A DNA stretch of 64,000 nucleotides from an uncultured Eubacteriales bacterium (lineage in GTDB: Bacteria; Bacillota; Clostridia; Oscillospirales; UBA644): assembly GCA_905207625.1 (NCBI GenBank), contig CAJLLT010000002.1, positions 75,255 through 139,254 of the forward strand, in the 5' to 3' direction. The notes under the pieces were generated by a model. That model did not search any database and was not told where the DNA came from. It saw nothing but the letters and a program-made list of their open reading frames with translations. Of this stretch, positions 35,129-42,789 are shown piece after piece (position 1 is the stretch's first letter; each line of letters opens with the position of its first letter). A program made the position numbers and the translations under genes.

Positions 35129-36151
35129 ATGAAAGCAAATGTAAAAGACCTGACAGAAATACTTCAGGTAGAAAGCGAATGCGGAAACGAGCGTTCTTTT
35201 GCGGAATTTATTGCCGGAAAACTGCGCTCTTACACTGACTACGTCCGTATTGACAGACTTCACAATGTCATAGCGACGATCGGAGACAGTTCCGCTAAAA
35301 AAATAATGCTTACCGCGCATCAGGATGAGCTGAGCATGATAGTCAGCTCCGTCAACGACAACGGTTTTCTTACGGTTCAGAGAGTAGGCGGAATCGACAG
35401 AAGAACTCTCCTTTCCCAGGAAGTAACCGTCAACGGGCTGAACGGAATAATATGCTCCACCCCGCCCCATCTGGCAAAACCCGGAGAGGGATCGAAAGTT
35501 CCGGAATACAAAGACCTTTACATAGATCTGGGACTTCCGGCGGAAGAAGTAAAGAAAAAAGTAAGACTCGGAGACAGGGTCTACCTGAATACCTCCGTAA
35601 CTCCCCTTCTCAACAACAGAATAGCTTCAAAAGCTCTTGACAATAAAATCTGTGTATATGCCATACTCGTTTGTCTGGAAAAGCTTGCGAAGCTTATAAA
35701 GCACAACGAACTGGACTGCTGTATACAGGTGCTTTTCGCATCACAGGAAGAGGTGGGGTCCCGCGGCGCCGCCGTAGGAACCTTTACCGCAGATCCGGAC
35801 GAAGCGATAGTACTGGATGTAACCTTTGCAAAACAGCCCGATGTGCCGGAAGCGGCGGAACTGGGCGAAGGCGCGGTAGTTGAGTATTCCGCTATCTTTG
35901 ACCGTACACTCTGCAAAAACCTCGAAAAAGCAGCAAAAGAGAACAAAGTCAAATATCAGGTCAATGCGGAAGCCATTGCCCTGGGAACAGATGCGGATAC
36001 CGTTTCCATTCTCCGTTGCGGCATAAAAACCGCACTGCTTTCCGTCCCGGTAAGATATATGCACACGGCGGTGGAGACCGGGGATCTCGGTGACGTGGAA
36101 AGTGCCGCGGATATTCTCTGCGGATACATACGCACCTATGAAAAGAAGTGA
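35129..36151 (+). CDS. M42 family metallo-aminopeptidase, paralogue 1
   Basis: M42 enzymes are large tetrahedral dodecamers that trim peptides in the cytoplasm with two metal ions. This 340-residue copy has AHQDE (first metal His), KALDNK (bridging Asp), ASQEEVGSRG (catalytic Glu and metal Glu), VLDVTFA (Asp) and RYMHTAVE (last metal His), so all ligands are present. Q replaces M in the usual HMDE. It is the first of three adjacent, mutually diverged copies, 11 bases after murD and 12 bases before the next. Confidence 0.94.
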   Translation: MKANVKDLTEILQVESECGNERSFAEFIAGKLRSYTDYVRIDRLHNVIATIGDSSAKKIMLTAHQDELSMIVSSVNDNGFLTVQRVGGIDRRTLLSQEVTVNGLNGIICSTPPHLAKPGEGSKVPEYKDLYIDLGLPAEEVKKKVRLGDRVYLNTSVTPLLNNRIASKALDNKICVYAILVCLEKLAKLIKHNELDCCIQVLFASQEEVGSRGAAVGTFTADPDEAIVLDVTFAKQPDVPEAAELGEGAVVEYSAIFDRTLCKNLEKAAKENKVKYQVNAEAIALGTDADTVSILRCGIKTALLSVPVRYMHTAVETGDLGDVESAADILCGYIRTYEKK

Positions 36152-36163
36152 GGAGGTCTGAAA

Positions 36164-37216
36164 ATGGAATTGCTTGAAAAGCTTTGCACTATCAACGGTG
36201 TCAGCGGTGACGAGGCAGATGTGAAAGCGTATATAGAGGAACAGATCCGCCCCTATTGCGAAGAGATCCTGACGGACAACCTCGGAAGCCTCGTCGCTTT
36301 CAGAAAAGGCAGAAAAAGAACTCCGAAAAAGCTTATGTTTGCCGCTCATATGGACGAAACGGGATATTATGTGACCAGAATCGATGAGAGCGGCCTGATC
36401 TGCTTCCAGTCCATCGGGGTATCGGTAAACGTGACCCCCGGACAAAGAGTAAGGATAAAATCCACGGCGGCGGACAAGCCGTCATATATCGACGGAGTAA
36501 TCGGATTGCCTCCTATACACATGACCCCCAGAGATAAGGAGCGGGACGTTCCGCCGTACAAAAAGCTGCGCATAGACATCGGTGCAAAAAACAAGGACGA
36601 CGCGGCCTCCAGAGTCTGCATCGGAGACAGCGTGTATTTCGACGGAGAATTCGGCAAACTGGGACAACTTGTAAAGGCAAAAGCTCTGGATGACCGTGTA
36701 GGCTGCGCCACGATGATAAAGCTGATACAACAGGAGCTGGAATACGACTGTTGGTTTGCCTTCAACGTTCAGGAAGAAGTCGGCTGCAGAGGTTCAGCCG
36801 CAACGGCGTTTGCCCTGAGGCCGGAAGTCGCGGTCATACTTGAGGGAACCACCGCCGCGGATATCGGTGCAGTGGAAGGCGGAGAAAAAGTGTGTATCGC
36901 CGGTCAGGGTGTCGCCCTTTCCTTTGCGGACCGGTCTACAACTTACGATCCGAGGGTTCTCCGGGCAGTTACGAAAATTGCGGATAAAAACAATGTGCTC
37001 TGGCAATACAAGACCTTTGTTTCCGGGGGCAATGATGCCGGCAGAATCCAGAGAACAGCCTCCGGATGCTACGTCTGCGCTCTTTCCGTCCCAGTCAGAT
37101 ATCTGCATTCCCGGATATCCGCCGCTTCGGTAAAAGATATAGACAGCATGCTTGATATGAGCCGGGCTATAATAAACAATTATGAGGATCTTTGCAAAGA
37201 TCTGGAACAGGAGTGA
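36164..37216 (+). CDS. M42 family metallo-aminopeptidase, paralogue 2
   Basis: The 350-residue second copy has AAHMDETGYYV, KALDDRVG, VQEEVGCRG, VILEGTTAADI and RYLHSRIS. The fourth ligand position carries Glu (VILEG), as in FrvX-like members, where paralogues 1 and 3 have Asp (LDVT). The residues after the last metal His (HSRIS) lack the usual acidic residue. It differs clearly from its neighbours, which suggests distinct substrate specificity or a mixed complex. GAGGAGG precedes the ATG. Confidence 0.93.
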   Translation: MELLEKLCTINGVSGDEADVKAYIEEQIRPYCEEILTDNLGSLVAFRKGRKRTPKKLMFAAHMDETGYYVTRIDESGLICFQSIGVSVNVTPGQRVRIKSTAADKPSYIDGVIGLPPIHMTPRDKERDVPPYKKLRIDIGAKNKDDAASRVCIGDSVYFDGEFGKLGQLVKAKALDDRVGCATMIKLIQQELEYDCWFAFNVQEEVGCRGSAATAFALRPEVAVILEGTTAADIGAVEGGEKVCIAGQGVALSFADRSTTYDPRVLRAVTKIADKNNVLWQYKTFVSGGNDAGRIQRTASGCYVCALSVPVRYLHSRISAASVKDIDSMLDMSRAIINNYEDLCKDLEQE

Positions 37217-37221
37217 GCTCA

Positions 37222-38241
37222 ATGAAACAGACACTTATCGAAAGAATGAAAAAATATTCGGAGTTCATCTCCGTTTCCTCCAATGAAAGAGGCCTTCTTG
37301 AAAACGTCCGGGCGGAGCTTCTGCCCTACGTCAACGACGAAAAGGACATATACTTTGACCCCATGGGTAACCTTATCGCAGTTCTGGGCAAGGGCAGCGG
37401 AGACAGGGTAATGTTCTCTGCACATTCGGACACTATAGGCTTTATCGCCCACTACATAGATGACAAGGGCTTTGTCCGCGTCACCCCCCTCGGCGGGCTT
37501 CATCCCCAATGCCTGAGTTCCCGCAAAGTACGCTTCGCCAACGGAGTCGTGGGTCTCATGAGCTTTGAGGGAAGCGAATACAAGATGAATAAGGCCTATG
37601 TGGACATCGGCGCGGCAAATAAAGAAGAGGCGGAAAAGCTTCTGCCCCTCGGTACCGTAGGCACATATGAGGCGGATGTTTACGAAATGGCGGGAGACAA
37701 AATAGTTTCTCCTTTCATGGACGACCGTATTGCCGTGGCTATTCAGACCGAAGCGTTTATCCGTATTGCGAAGGCAAGAAGACGTATTCCCAATGAACTT
37801 TATTTTGTGTTCTCGGTTCAGGAAGAGCTGGGACTCCGGGGTTCAAAGACTGCGGCCTTCGGTATTGAACCGAAGTACGGAATAGCCCTTGACGTTACCT
37901 GTACCGGAGACACCCCGGAATACGATCCGCCGATGACCATGAAGCTCGGCGGTGGCGCCTGCATCAAGATCATGGACAGGAGCGTCGTATGCAACAAGCA
38001 GATGACGGACTTCATCCTGGATACGGCGGAGAGGGAAAATATCCCGCACCAGATAGAGATTCTTCCTTTCGGAGGAACCGATACCGCCTCTATACAGATG
38101 GCAGCCGGAGGAGCATACGCGGGGGCAATATCGATCCCCACAAGGTATATACATACACCCACGGAGACTGTCTGCGCTTCGGACTGTGAAGCCTGCGTGG
38201 ATCTGCTGTGCGCCCTGATATACGAAGGCTTCAGCTTCTGA
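37222..38241 (+). CDS. M42 family metallo-aminopeptidase, paralogue 3
   Basis: The 339-residue third copy has SAHSDTIGFI (S and T around the metal His-Asp pair where others have M and E), SPFMDDRIAVA, VQEELGLRGS, LDVTCTGDTPE and RYIHTPTE, so the metal ligands are kept. The ATG at 37222 with AACAGGAG upstream is chosen over a frame start at 37192 inside the previous gene. Its stop overlaps the start of the next gene (TGATG), showing tight coupling with a ferredoxin-type protein. Confidence 0.93.
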   Translation: MKQTLIERMKKYSEFISVSSNERGLLENVRAELLPYVNDEKDIYFDPMGNLIAVLGKGSGDRVMFSAHSDTIGFIAHYIDDKGFVRVTPLGGLHPQCLSSRKVRFANGVVGLMSFEGSEYKMNKAYVDIGAANKEEAEKLLPLGTVGTYEADVYEMAGDKIVSPFMDDRIAVAIQTEAFIRIAKARRRIPNELYFVFSVQEELGLRGSKTAAFGIEPKYGIALDVTCTGDTPEYDPPMTMKLGGGACIKIMDRSVVCNKQMTDFILDTAERENIPHQIEILPFGGTDTASIQMAAGGAYAGAISIPTRYIHTPTETVCASDCEACVDLLCALIYEGFSF

Positions 38242-38876
38242 TGAAGGACAAGATACTGAGACACCTGGAGGATAAGGTCTCAGCGGTGGGCTTCGGAAAA
38301 CTCCCGGAACCTTTCCTGGGCCTGGAGTATGTAATCAGCCTTTGCATAAGGCTCTCCGACCCGGTAGTGAATGAGATATCAGATAAACCTACACAGACAT
38401 ATTTTCACCATTACCGGTGCACCAACCGACTGCTGGATGACGCGGCGGCAAGTCTGGGGCTTCTGCTTCAGAAGAACGGATATTCCTTTTATCCCGTTGC
38501 CGCCTCCCAGTCCGTTCACGGGGACGGTTTCCGCGGTATATATTCACACAAACAGGCGGCGTGCCTCTGCGGTATGGGGTCTGTAGGAAAAAACAATCTG
38601 TTTATCCATGAAACTCTGGGGGTTCGGGTCAGACTGGCAACGGTCTTTACGGACTGCCCGGTAGCGGACAGGGTGACCGTTCCGGAGGAATACCGGCATT
38701 GTGCGGACTGCGGGAAATGTATTTCCGCCTGCCCCGCCCACGCTGTTTCCGAAAACGGTTTTGACCCGAAAGCCTGCAGTGAATACATGAAGCGGAACTT
38801 TCAGCTTATAGGCAGGGGTTCCGTTTGCGGAATCTGCATGAAGGTCTGTCCCCATGCGGATAACCGGAAGTTTTGA
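38241..38876 (+). CDS. Iron-sulfur protein related to epoxyqueuosine reductase (QueG-like)
   Basis: A 211-residue protein. The N-terminal part resembles QueG-like proteins (CLCGMGSVGKNNLFIHETLGVRVRL, similar to the GxGxxGKNxxL block) and the C-terminal part carries two 4Fe-4S motifs: CADCGKCISACP and CGICMKVCP with a further Cys upstream. It is much shorter than QueG (about 370 residues) and lacks its C-terminal HEAT repeats and a clear cobalamin-binding set, so a queuosine role is not established. Start: ATG at 38241 overlapping the M42 stop codon. Probably an electron-transfer or reductase protein. Confidence 0.8.
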   Translation: MKDKILRHLEDKVSAVGFGKLPEPFLGLEYVISLCIRLSDPVVNEISDKPTQTYFHHYRCTNRLLDDAAASLGLLLQKNGYSFYPVAASQSVHGDGFRGIYSHKQAACLCGMGSVGKNNLFIHETLGVRVRLATVFTDCPVADRVTVPEEYRHCADCGKCISACPAHAVSENGFDPKACSEYMKRNFQLIGRGSVCGICMKVCPHADNRKF

Positions 38877-38980
38877 ATAATTTTTCCATTCTTGTTCACA
38901 ATTTGTTTGAATATCGGTGCTAAAATAAGACCAAAATAGTATTATTTAAAAATACTTCTTTAAAACATTGGGGGAATACC

Positions 38981-40147
38981 ATGAGAATATATGCCGACAA
39001 CGCCGCAACGACCCGTACAGACGAGCGTGTGGTTGGAAAAATGTTGCCCTTCTTCACCGAGATCTACGGAAATCCCAGCAGCGTACATCAGGCGGGACTT
39101 GACGCAAGAAAGGCTGTGGCTGAGGCAAGAGCTCAGGTTGCCGCGGCAATAAACTGCGACCCGTCCGAGATATACTTCACCGCCGGAGGTTCAGAATCCG
39201 ACAACTGGGCAATAAAAGAAACCGCGAAAAAACTGGCAAAAAAAGGTAAACATATCATTTCCTCAAAGATAGAACACCATGCGGTTCTTCACTCTCTGGA
39301 TGCGCTGAAAAAAGAGGGTTGGGAAATAACCCTCCTTGACGTTGACGAGGGCGGATTCGTAAATCCCGCAGACCTTGAAAAAGCAATAAGACCCGACACG
39401 GTCCTTGTCACCGTAATGACCGCAAACAATGAGATAGGATCTGTCCAGCCCGTAGCGGAACTGGGCAGAATAGCCCATGAACACGGTGTTCTGTTCCACA
39501 CCGATGCCGTACAGGCAATAGGTCATATTCCCGTGGACGTAAAGGCAATGAACATTGATATGCTGTCCATGTCCGCTCATAAATTCAATGCTCCCAAGGG
39601 AATAGGCGCGCTGTATATCAGAAAAGGGCTCGTAATGCCCAATCTTATCGACGGCGGAGGACAGGAAAAGGGCAAACGTGCCGGAACGGAAAACACCCCG
39701 GGAATAGTAGGTATGGGTGAAGCAATAACCATTGCCTGCCGTGAGATGAAGGAAAACTCCGAAAAACTCTCATATCTCCGGGACAAGCTCATCAACGGAC
39801 TTGTACAGCGCATACCCTGCGTCAAAGTCAATACCCCCGATCACGACAGCCTGCCGGGCATTGCGAATATAAGCGTCAGGTATATTGAGGGGGAGTCCAT
39901 GCTTCTTATGATGGATCTTCACGGAATCTGCGCCTCTTCGGGCTCAGCCTGTACCTCAGGGTCCCTCGACCCCTCCCACGTTTTGCTTGCAATAGGACTG
40001 AACGCTGAGACCGCACACGGTTCAATACGCTTCAGCCTTGACAAATACAACACCGAACAGGAAGTAGACTATATCCTTGACACGTTCCCGGGAATAGTGC
40101 AGAAACTGCGCGATATGTCCCCTCTGTGGCACGGTCAGAAGGACTGA
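38981..40147 (+). CDS. iscS: Cysteine desulfurase (NifS/IscS type)
   Basis: The PLP enzyme takes sulfur from cysteine for iron-sulfur clusters and tRNA thiolation. The 388-residue protein has YADNAATTR at the start, AGGSESDNWAIK, EHHAVLHSL, HTDAVQA, the PLP lysine in SMSAHKFNAPKG, and the catalytic loop ASSGSACTSGSLDPSHV with the active Cys. It is followed within 19 bases by iscU and then mnmA, its scaffold and tRNA-thiolation partners, so both routes are served. An inverted repeat AGTATT/AATACT lies 25-43 bases upstream. Confidence 0.97.
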   Translation: MRIYADNAATTRTDERVVGKMLPFFTEIYGNPSSVHQAGLDARKAVAEARAQVAAAINCDPSEIYFTAGGSESDNWAIKETAKKLAKKGKHIISSKIEHHAVLHSLDALKKEGWEITLLDVDEGGFVNPADLEKAIRPDTVLVTVMTANNEIGSVQPVAELGRIAHEHGVLFHTDAVQAIGHIPVDVKAMNIDMLSMSAHKFNAPKGIGALYIRKGLVMPNLIDGGGQEKGKRAGTENTPGIVGMGEAITIACREMKENSEKLSYLRDKLINGLVQRIPCVKVNTPDHDSLPGIANISVRYIEGESMLLMMDLHGICASSGSACTSGSLDPSHVLLAIGLNAETAHGSIRFSLDKYNTEQEVDYILDTFPGIVQKLRDMSPLWHGQKD

Positions 40148-40166
40148 AGAAAGGAAGAATCGATAT

Positions 40167-40610
40167 ATGTACAGTGACAAAGTTCTGGACCATTTCAAGA
40201 ATCCCCGCAATGTCGGTGAAATAGAAAACGCCGACGGCGTAGGCGAAGTAGGCAACGCAAAGTGCGGCGATATAATGAAAATGTTTCTCAAAATAGAGAA
40301 TGACGTTATAGTTGACGTGAAGTTCAAGACCTTCGGTTGCGGTGCCGCGGTGGCAACATCCTCCATGGCAACGGAACTGGTAAAGGGTAAACCGCTGTCG
40401 GAAGCACTCAAGCTTACAAATAAGGCTGTTGTTGAGGCCCTCGACGGACTGCCCCCGGTCAAGATCCACTGCTCCGTTCTGGCTGAGGAAGCGATAAAAG
40501 CGGCAGTGCTTGACTATCTGAAAAAGAACAACATTTCCCCCTCCGTATACGGACTTACCGAAGAAGAGCTTTCATGCAGCGGTTGTTGTGACCACTGCGG
40601 CAAGGAATAA
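40167..40610 (+). CDS. iscU: Iron-sulfur scaffold protein IscU/NifU-N with cysteine-rich tail
   Basis: IscU assembles a [2Fe-2S] cluster from IscS sulfur. The 147-residue protein has DHFKNPRNVGE, the first ligand loop NAKCGDIMKM with the conserved Asp, FKTFGCGAAVATSSMATE, and IHCSVLAEEAIKAA. This is the NifU-like clostridial type. It ends in an added tail with CSGCCDHCG, four cysteines that are not in the core fold. The stop codon overlaps the mnmA start (TAATG). Confidence 0.95.
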   Translation: MYSDKVLDHFKNPRNVGEIENADGVGEVGNAKCGDIMKMFLKIENDVIVDVKFKTFGCGAAVATSSMATELVKGKPLSEALKLTNKAVVEALDGLPPVKIHCSVLAEEAIKAAVLDYLKKNNISPSVYGLTEEELSCSGCCDHCGKE

Positions 40611-41641
40611 TGAAATCCGTAGTTTTGGGGCTGAGCGGCGGAGTTGACAGTTCCACCGCGGCGGCGATACTTCGTGATGCCGGATATGATGTGACCGGGG
40701 TATATTGTCTGATGCACGGGCATTCCGGGGAAGGTATTGCCGATGCCCGTGCCGTGGCCGAAAGCGTCGGGATAAAGTTCGATACGGTGGATCTTACCGG
40801 GCAATTTGAAAAGTATGTCATTTCAGATTTCCTCGACTGCTACAGGAACGGACGGACGCCGAACCCTTGCACAGTATGCAACCCCAACGTGAAATTCCGC
40901 AGTCTTTGCGACTATGCCGACCGTATAGGCGCCGAATTCGTTGCGACAGGGCATTATGCCGGAACCGGGTGTGAAAACGGACGGTATTTCATCAGAAAAT
41001 CGGAGTACAAGGATCAGAGCTATATGCTTTGGGCTCTTACTCAGTCCCAGATTTCAAGGCTTCTGCTTCCACTGTACAACGAGTACAAACCGGACGTGAG
41101 AAAACGGGCTGAAAGTTACGGGATTCCCGTTGCGGAAAAGCCGGACAGCCTCGATCTCTGTTTCGTCCCGGACGGAGATTACGCCTCTTTCATCGAACGG
41201 AGAACGGGACCTTTTCCGGAGGGTGACTTCTGGCTTAAGGAAGAGAACCGTGCCGTAGGCAGACACAAAGGAATAATTCACTATACCGTGGGACAGCGCA
41301 AGAATCTCGGAATCAGTCTCGGAGTCCCCGCCTATGTCTGCGGTTTTGATATCGCGAACAACAGAGTTATAATAAGCAGGAAAGATGTGACCGACTGCAC
41401 CCGGCTGAGTTGTTCCGGAGCGGTTTTTCAGGCACTTGACCCGTCGGTCGGAAGCTTTGACGCGGATGTCAAGATCCGCTATGCCCACAAAGGGGCAAGA
41501 GGAAAAGTAACCCTCACCGAAACCGGCTTTACCGTGGACTTTTATGAACCTCAGAGAGCCGTTACTCCCGGACAGTCAGCAGTGTGTTATCTGGAAGACA
41601 GAATACTCTGCGGCGGCGTTATAAATCAGGAGGAAATATGA
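40610..41641 (+). CDS. mnmA: tRNA-specific 2-thiouridylase MnmA
   Basis: MnmA puts sulfur on U34 of tRNA-Lys, -Glu and -Gln, using persulfide from a cysteine desulfurase. The 343-residue protein has the PP-loop SGGVDSS, the first catalytic Cys in TPNPCTVCNPNVKF, ATGHYAG, KDQSYMLWALTQSQ, and the second Cys in DSLDLCFV, then the C-terminal beta barrel. Its position directly after iscS and iscU fits the sulfur-relay role. It overlaps both neighbours. Confidence 0.96.
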   Translation: MKSVVLGLSGGVDSSTAAAILRDAGYDVTGVYCLMHGHSGEGIADARAVAESVGIKFDTVDLTGQFEKYVISDFLDCYRNGRTPNPCTVCNPNVKFRSLCDYADRIGAEFVATGHYAGTGCENGRYFIRKSEYKDQSYMLWALTQSQISRLLLPLYNEYKPDVRKRAESYGIPVAEKPDSLDLCFVPDGDYASFIERRTGPFPEGDFWLKEENRAVGRHKGIIHYTVGQRKNLGISLGVPAYVCGFDIANNRVIISRKDVTDCTRLSCSGAVFQALDPSVGSFDADVKIRYAHKGARGKVTLTETGFTVDFYEPQRAVTPGQSAVCYLEDRILCGGVINQEEI

Positions 41642-41985
41642 TACGGAAATCGACCGAAATGCAACAGGAGATCCGTCCGCAGATGAGAGGCGGAAAAGGC
41701 GAAGTAAAAATAATAAAAGCATTTGAAAAAGATGAAATAAAGTCCTCCGTGCGTATGTACGCTGTCCTGGAGCTTGAACCCGGCTCATCCATAGGGGAAC
41801 ATATCCATGAGGGAGAGGATGAACTTTTCTATATCCTTTCCGGTACCGGCAGAGTTACGGACAACGGCGCATGTCACACCGTTACCGCAGGAGATTCCGT
41901 CCTCACGGGGGACGGCGGAAGCCATGCCATAGAGAATATCGGAAACGATACTCTCCGCGTTCTTGCGACAGTCACAACATACTGA
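41638..41985 (+). CDS. Small single-domain cupin protein
   Basis: A 115-residue protein with one cupin barrel. Motif 1 reads GEHIHEGEDELFYILSGTG (two His and a Glu as metal ligands) and motif 2 GDSVLTGDGGSHAIENIG with the last His. Such small cupins bind metal and sometimes sugars or act as regulators; the ligand here is unknown. The ATG overlaps the mnmA stop (ATGA) and has AGGAGG six bases upstream, which is why I use 41638 rather than 41584. Confidence 0.85.
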   Translation: MIRKSTEMQQEIRPQMRGGKGEVKIIKAFEKDEIKSSVRMYAVLELEPGSSIGEHIHEGEDELFYILSGTGRVTDNGACHTVTAGDSVLTGDGGSHAIENIGNDTLRVLATVTTY

Positions 41986-42016
41986 AAAAAAGCTCCCTTT
42001 TCCGGGAGTTTTTTCT
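41985..42016 (+). terminator. Terminator of the iscS-iscU-mnmA-cupin operon
   Basis: An A run and CTCCC pair with GGGAG and a T run around a short TTTTCC loop, directly after the cupin stop codon. Confidence 0.82.
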
Positions 42017-42018
42017 GA

Positions 42019-42036
42019 TTTTACACGGATTTTACA
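42019..42036 (+). promoter_or_regulatory. PhoP-box-like direct repeat
   Basis: TTTTACA (42019-42025) and TTTTACA (42030-42036) are spaced exactly 11 bases, the spacing and sequence type of Bacillus PhoP boxes (TT[ATC]ACA repeats). They end nine bases upstream of the -35 box of the response-regulator promoter. This supports phosphate-type autoregulation by inference. Confidence 0.55.
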
Positions 42037-42045
42037 AACCCGCAC

Positions 42046-42074
42046 TTGAAATTATAACCTTGTAATGGTAGAAT
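42046..42074 (+). promoter_or_regulatory. Promoter of the PhoPR-like operon
   Basis: TTGAAA (42046-42051) and TAGAAT (42069-42074) with a 17-base spacer, 32 bases upstream of the response regulator start. Confidence 0.7.
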
Positions 42075-42106
42075 ACTTTTGAAAATGATAAACGGAGGGA
42101 ACAGTT

Positions 42107-42775
42107 ATGATATATTTACTCGAAGATGATGACAGCATCCGGGAGCTTGTTGTTTATACTCTCAACAATTCGGGTTTTGAGACAAAGGGGTTTGCTCTTC
42201 CCTCCCAGTTCCGGGAAGCGGTAAAAAAGGAAGTCCCGGAGCTTGCGCTTCTGGACGTTATGCTTCCGGAAGAGGACGGGCTTTCCGTTCTGCGTTCCCT
42301 GAGAGGTGACAGCCGGACAAAAAAACTTCCAGTGATCATGCTTACCGCAAAAAGCAACGAATACGACAAGGTACTAGGGCTGGACTGCGGAGCGGACGAT
42401 TACGTTCCCAAACCTTTCGGAATGATGGAACTCATCGCCCGGATAAAAGCCCTGCTCAGACGCTCACGTCCGGAAGAGCCCGAAGCGGAAATGTCCGTAG
42501 GCGGGCTGGTGCTGAATCCCGAAAAACATACAGTGGCCGTGAACGGAGAACAGGTTGCCCTTACGCTGAAGGAATTTGAAACGCTCAGGCTTCTGATGGA
42601 AAACAGAGGAAAGGTCATGACCCGGGACGTGCTTCTGGACACGGTATGGGGCTATGACTTTGACGGGGAAAGCCGGACCGTGGACGTACACATCCGCTCC
42701 CTGAGACAGAAACTCGGGAACTGCGGCGCCCTCATTGAGACCGTCAGGGGCATAGGTTATAAGATTTCGGACTGA
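42107..42775 (+). CDS. phoP: OmpR/PhoB-type response regulator (PhoP-like)
   Basis: The 222-residue regulator has a receiver domain with the acidic pocket LEDDDS, the phosphoacceptor Asp50 (LLDVMLPEEDG), the switch Thr/Lys (MLTAKSNEYDK) and a winged-helix DNA-binding domain (LTLKEFETLRLLMENRGKV ... RTVDVHIRSLRQKLG). The gene is 14 bases upstream of a PAS-type histidine kinase, and PhoP-box-like repeats precede its promoter. That pairing suggests the phosphate regulator PhoP, but the domain set is shared with other regulators, so the name is provisional. CGGAGGGA precedes the ATG. Confidence 0.85.
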   Translation: MIYLLEDDDSIRELVVYTLNNSGFETKGFALPSQFREAVKKEVPELALLDVMLPEEDGLSVLRSLRGDSRTKKLPVIMLTAKSNEYDKVLGLDCGADDYVPKPFGMMELIARIKALLRRSRPEEPEAEMSVGGLVLNPEKHTVAVNGEQVALTLKEFETLRLLMENRGKVMTRDVLLDTVWGYDFDGESRTVDVHIRSLRQKLGNCGALIETVRGIGYKISD

Positions 42776-42789
42776 GGTGGCAGACAGAT

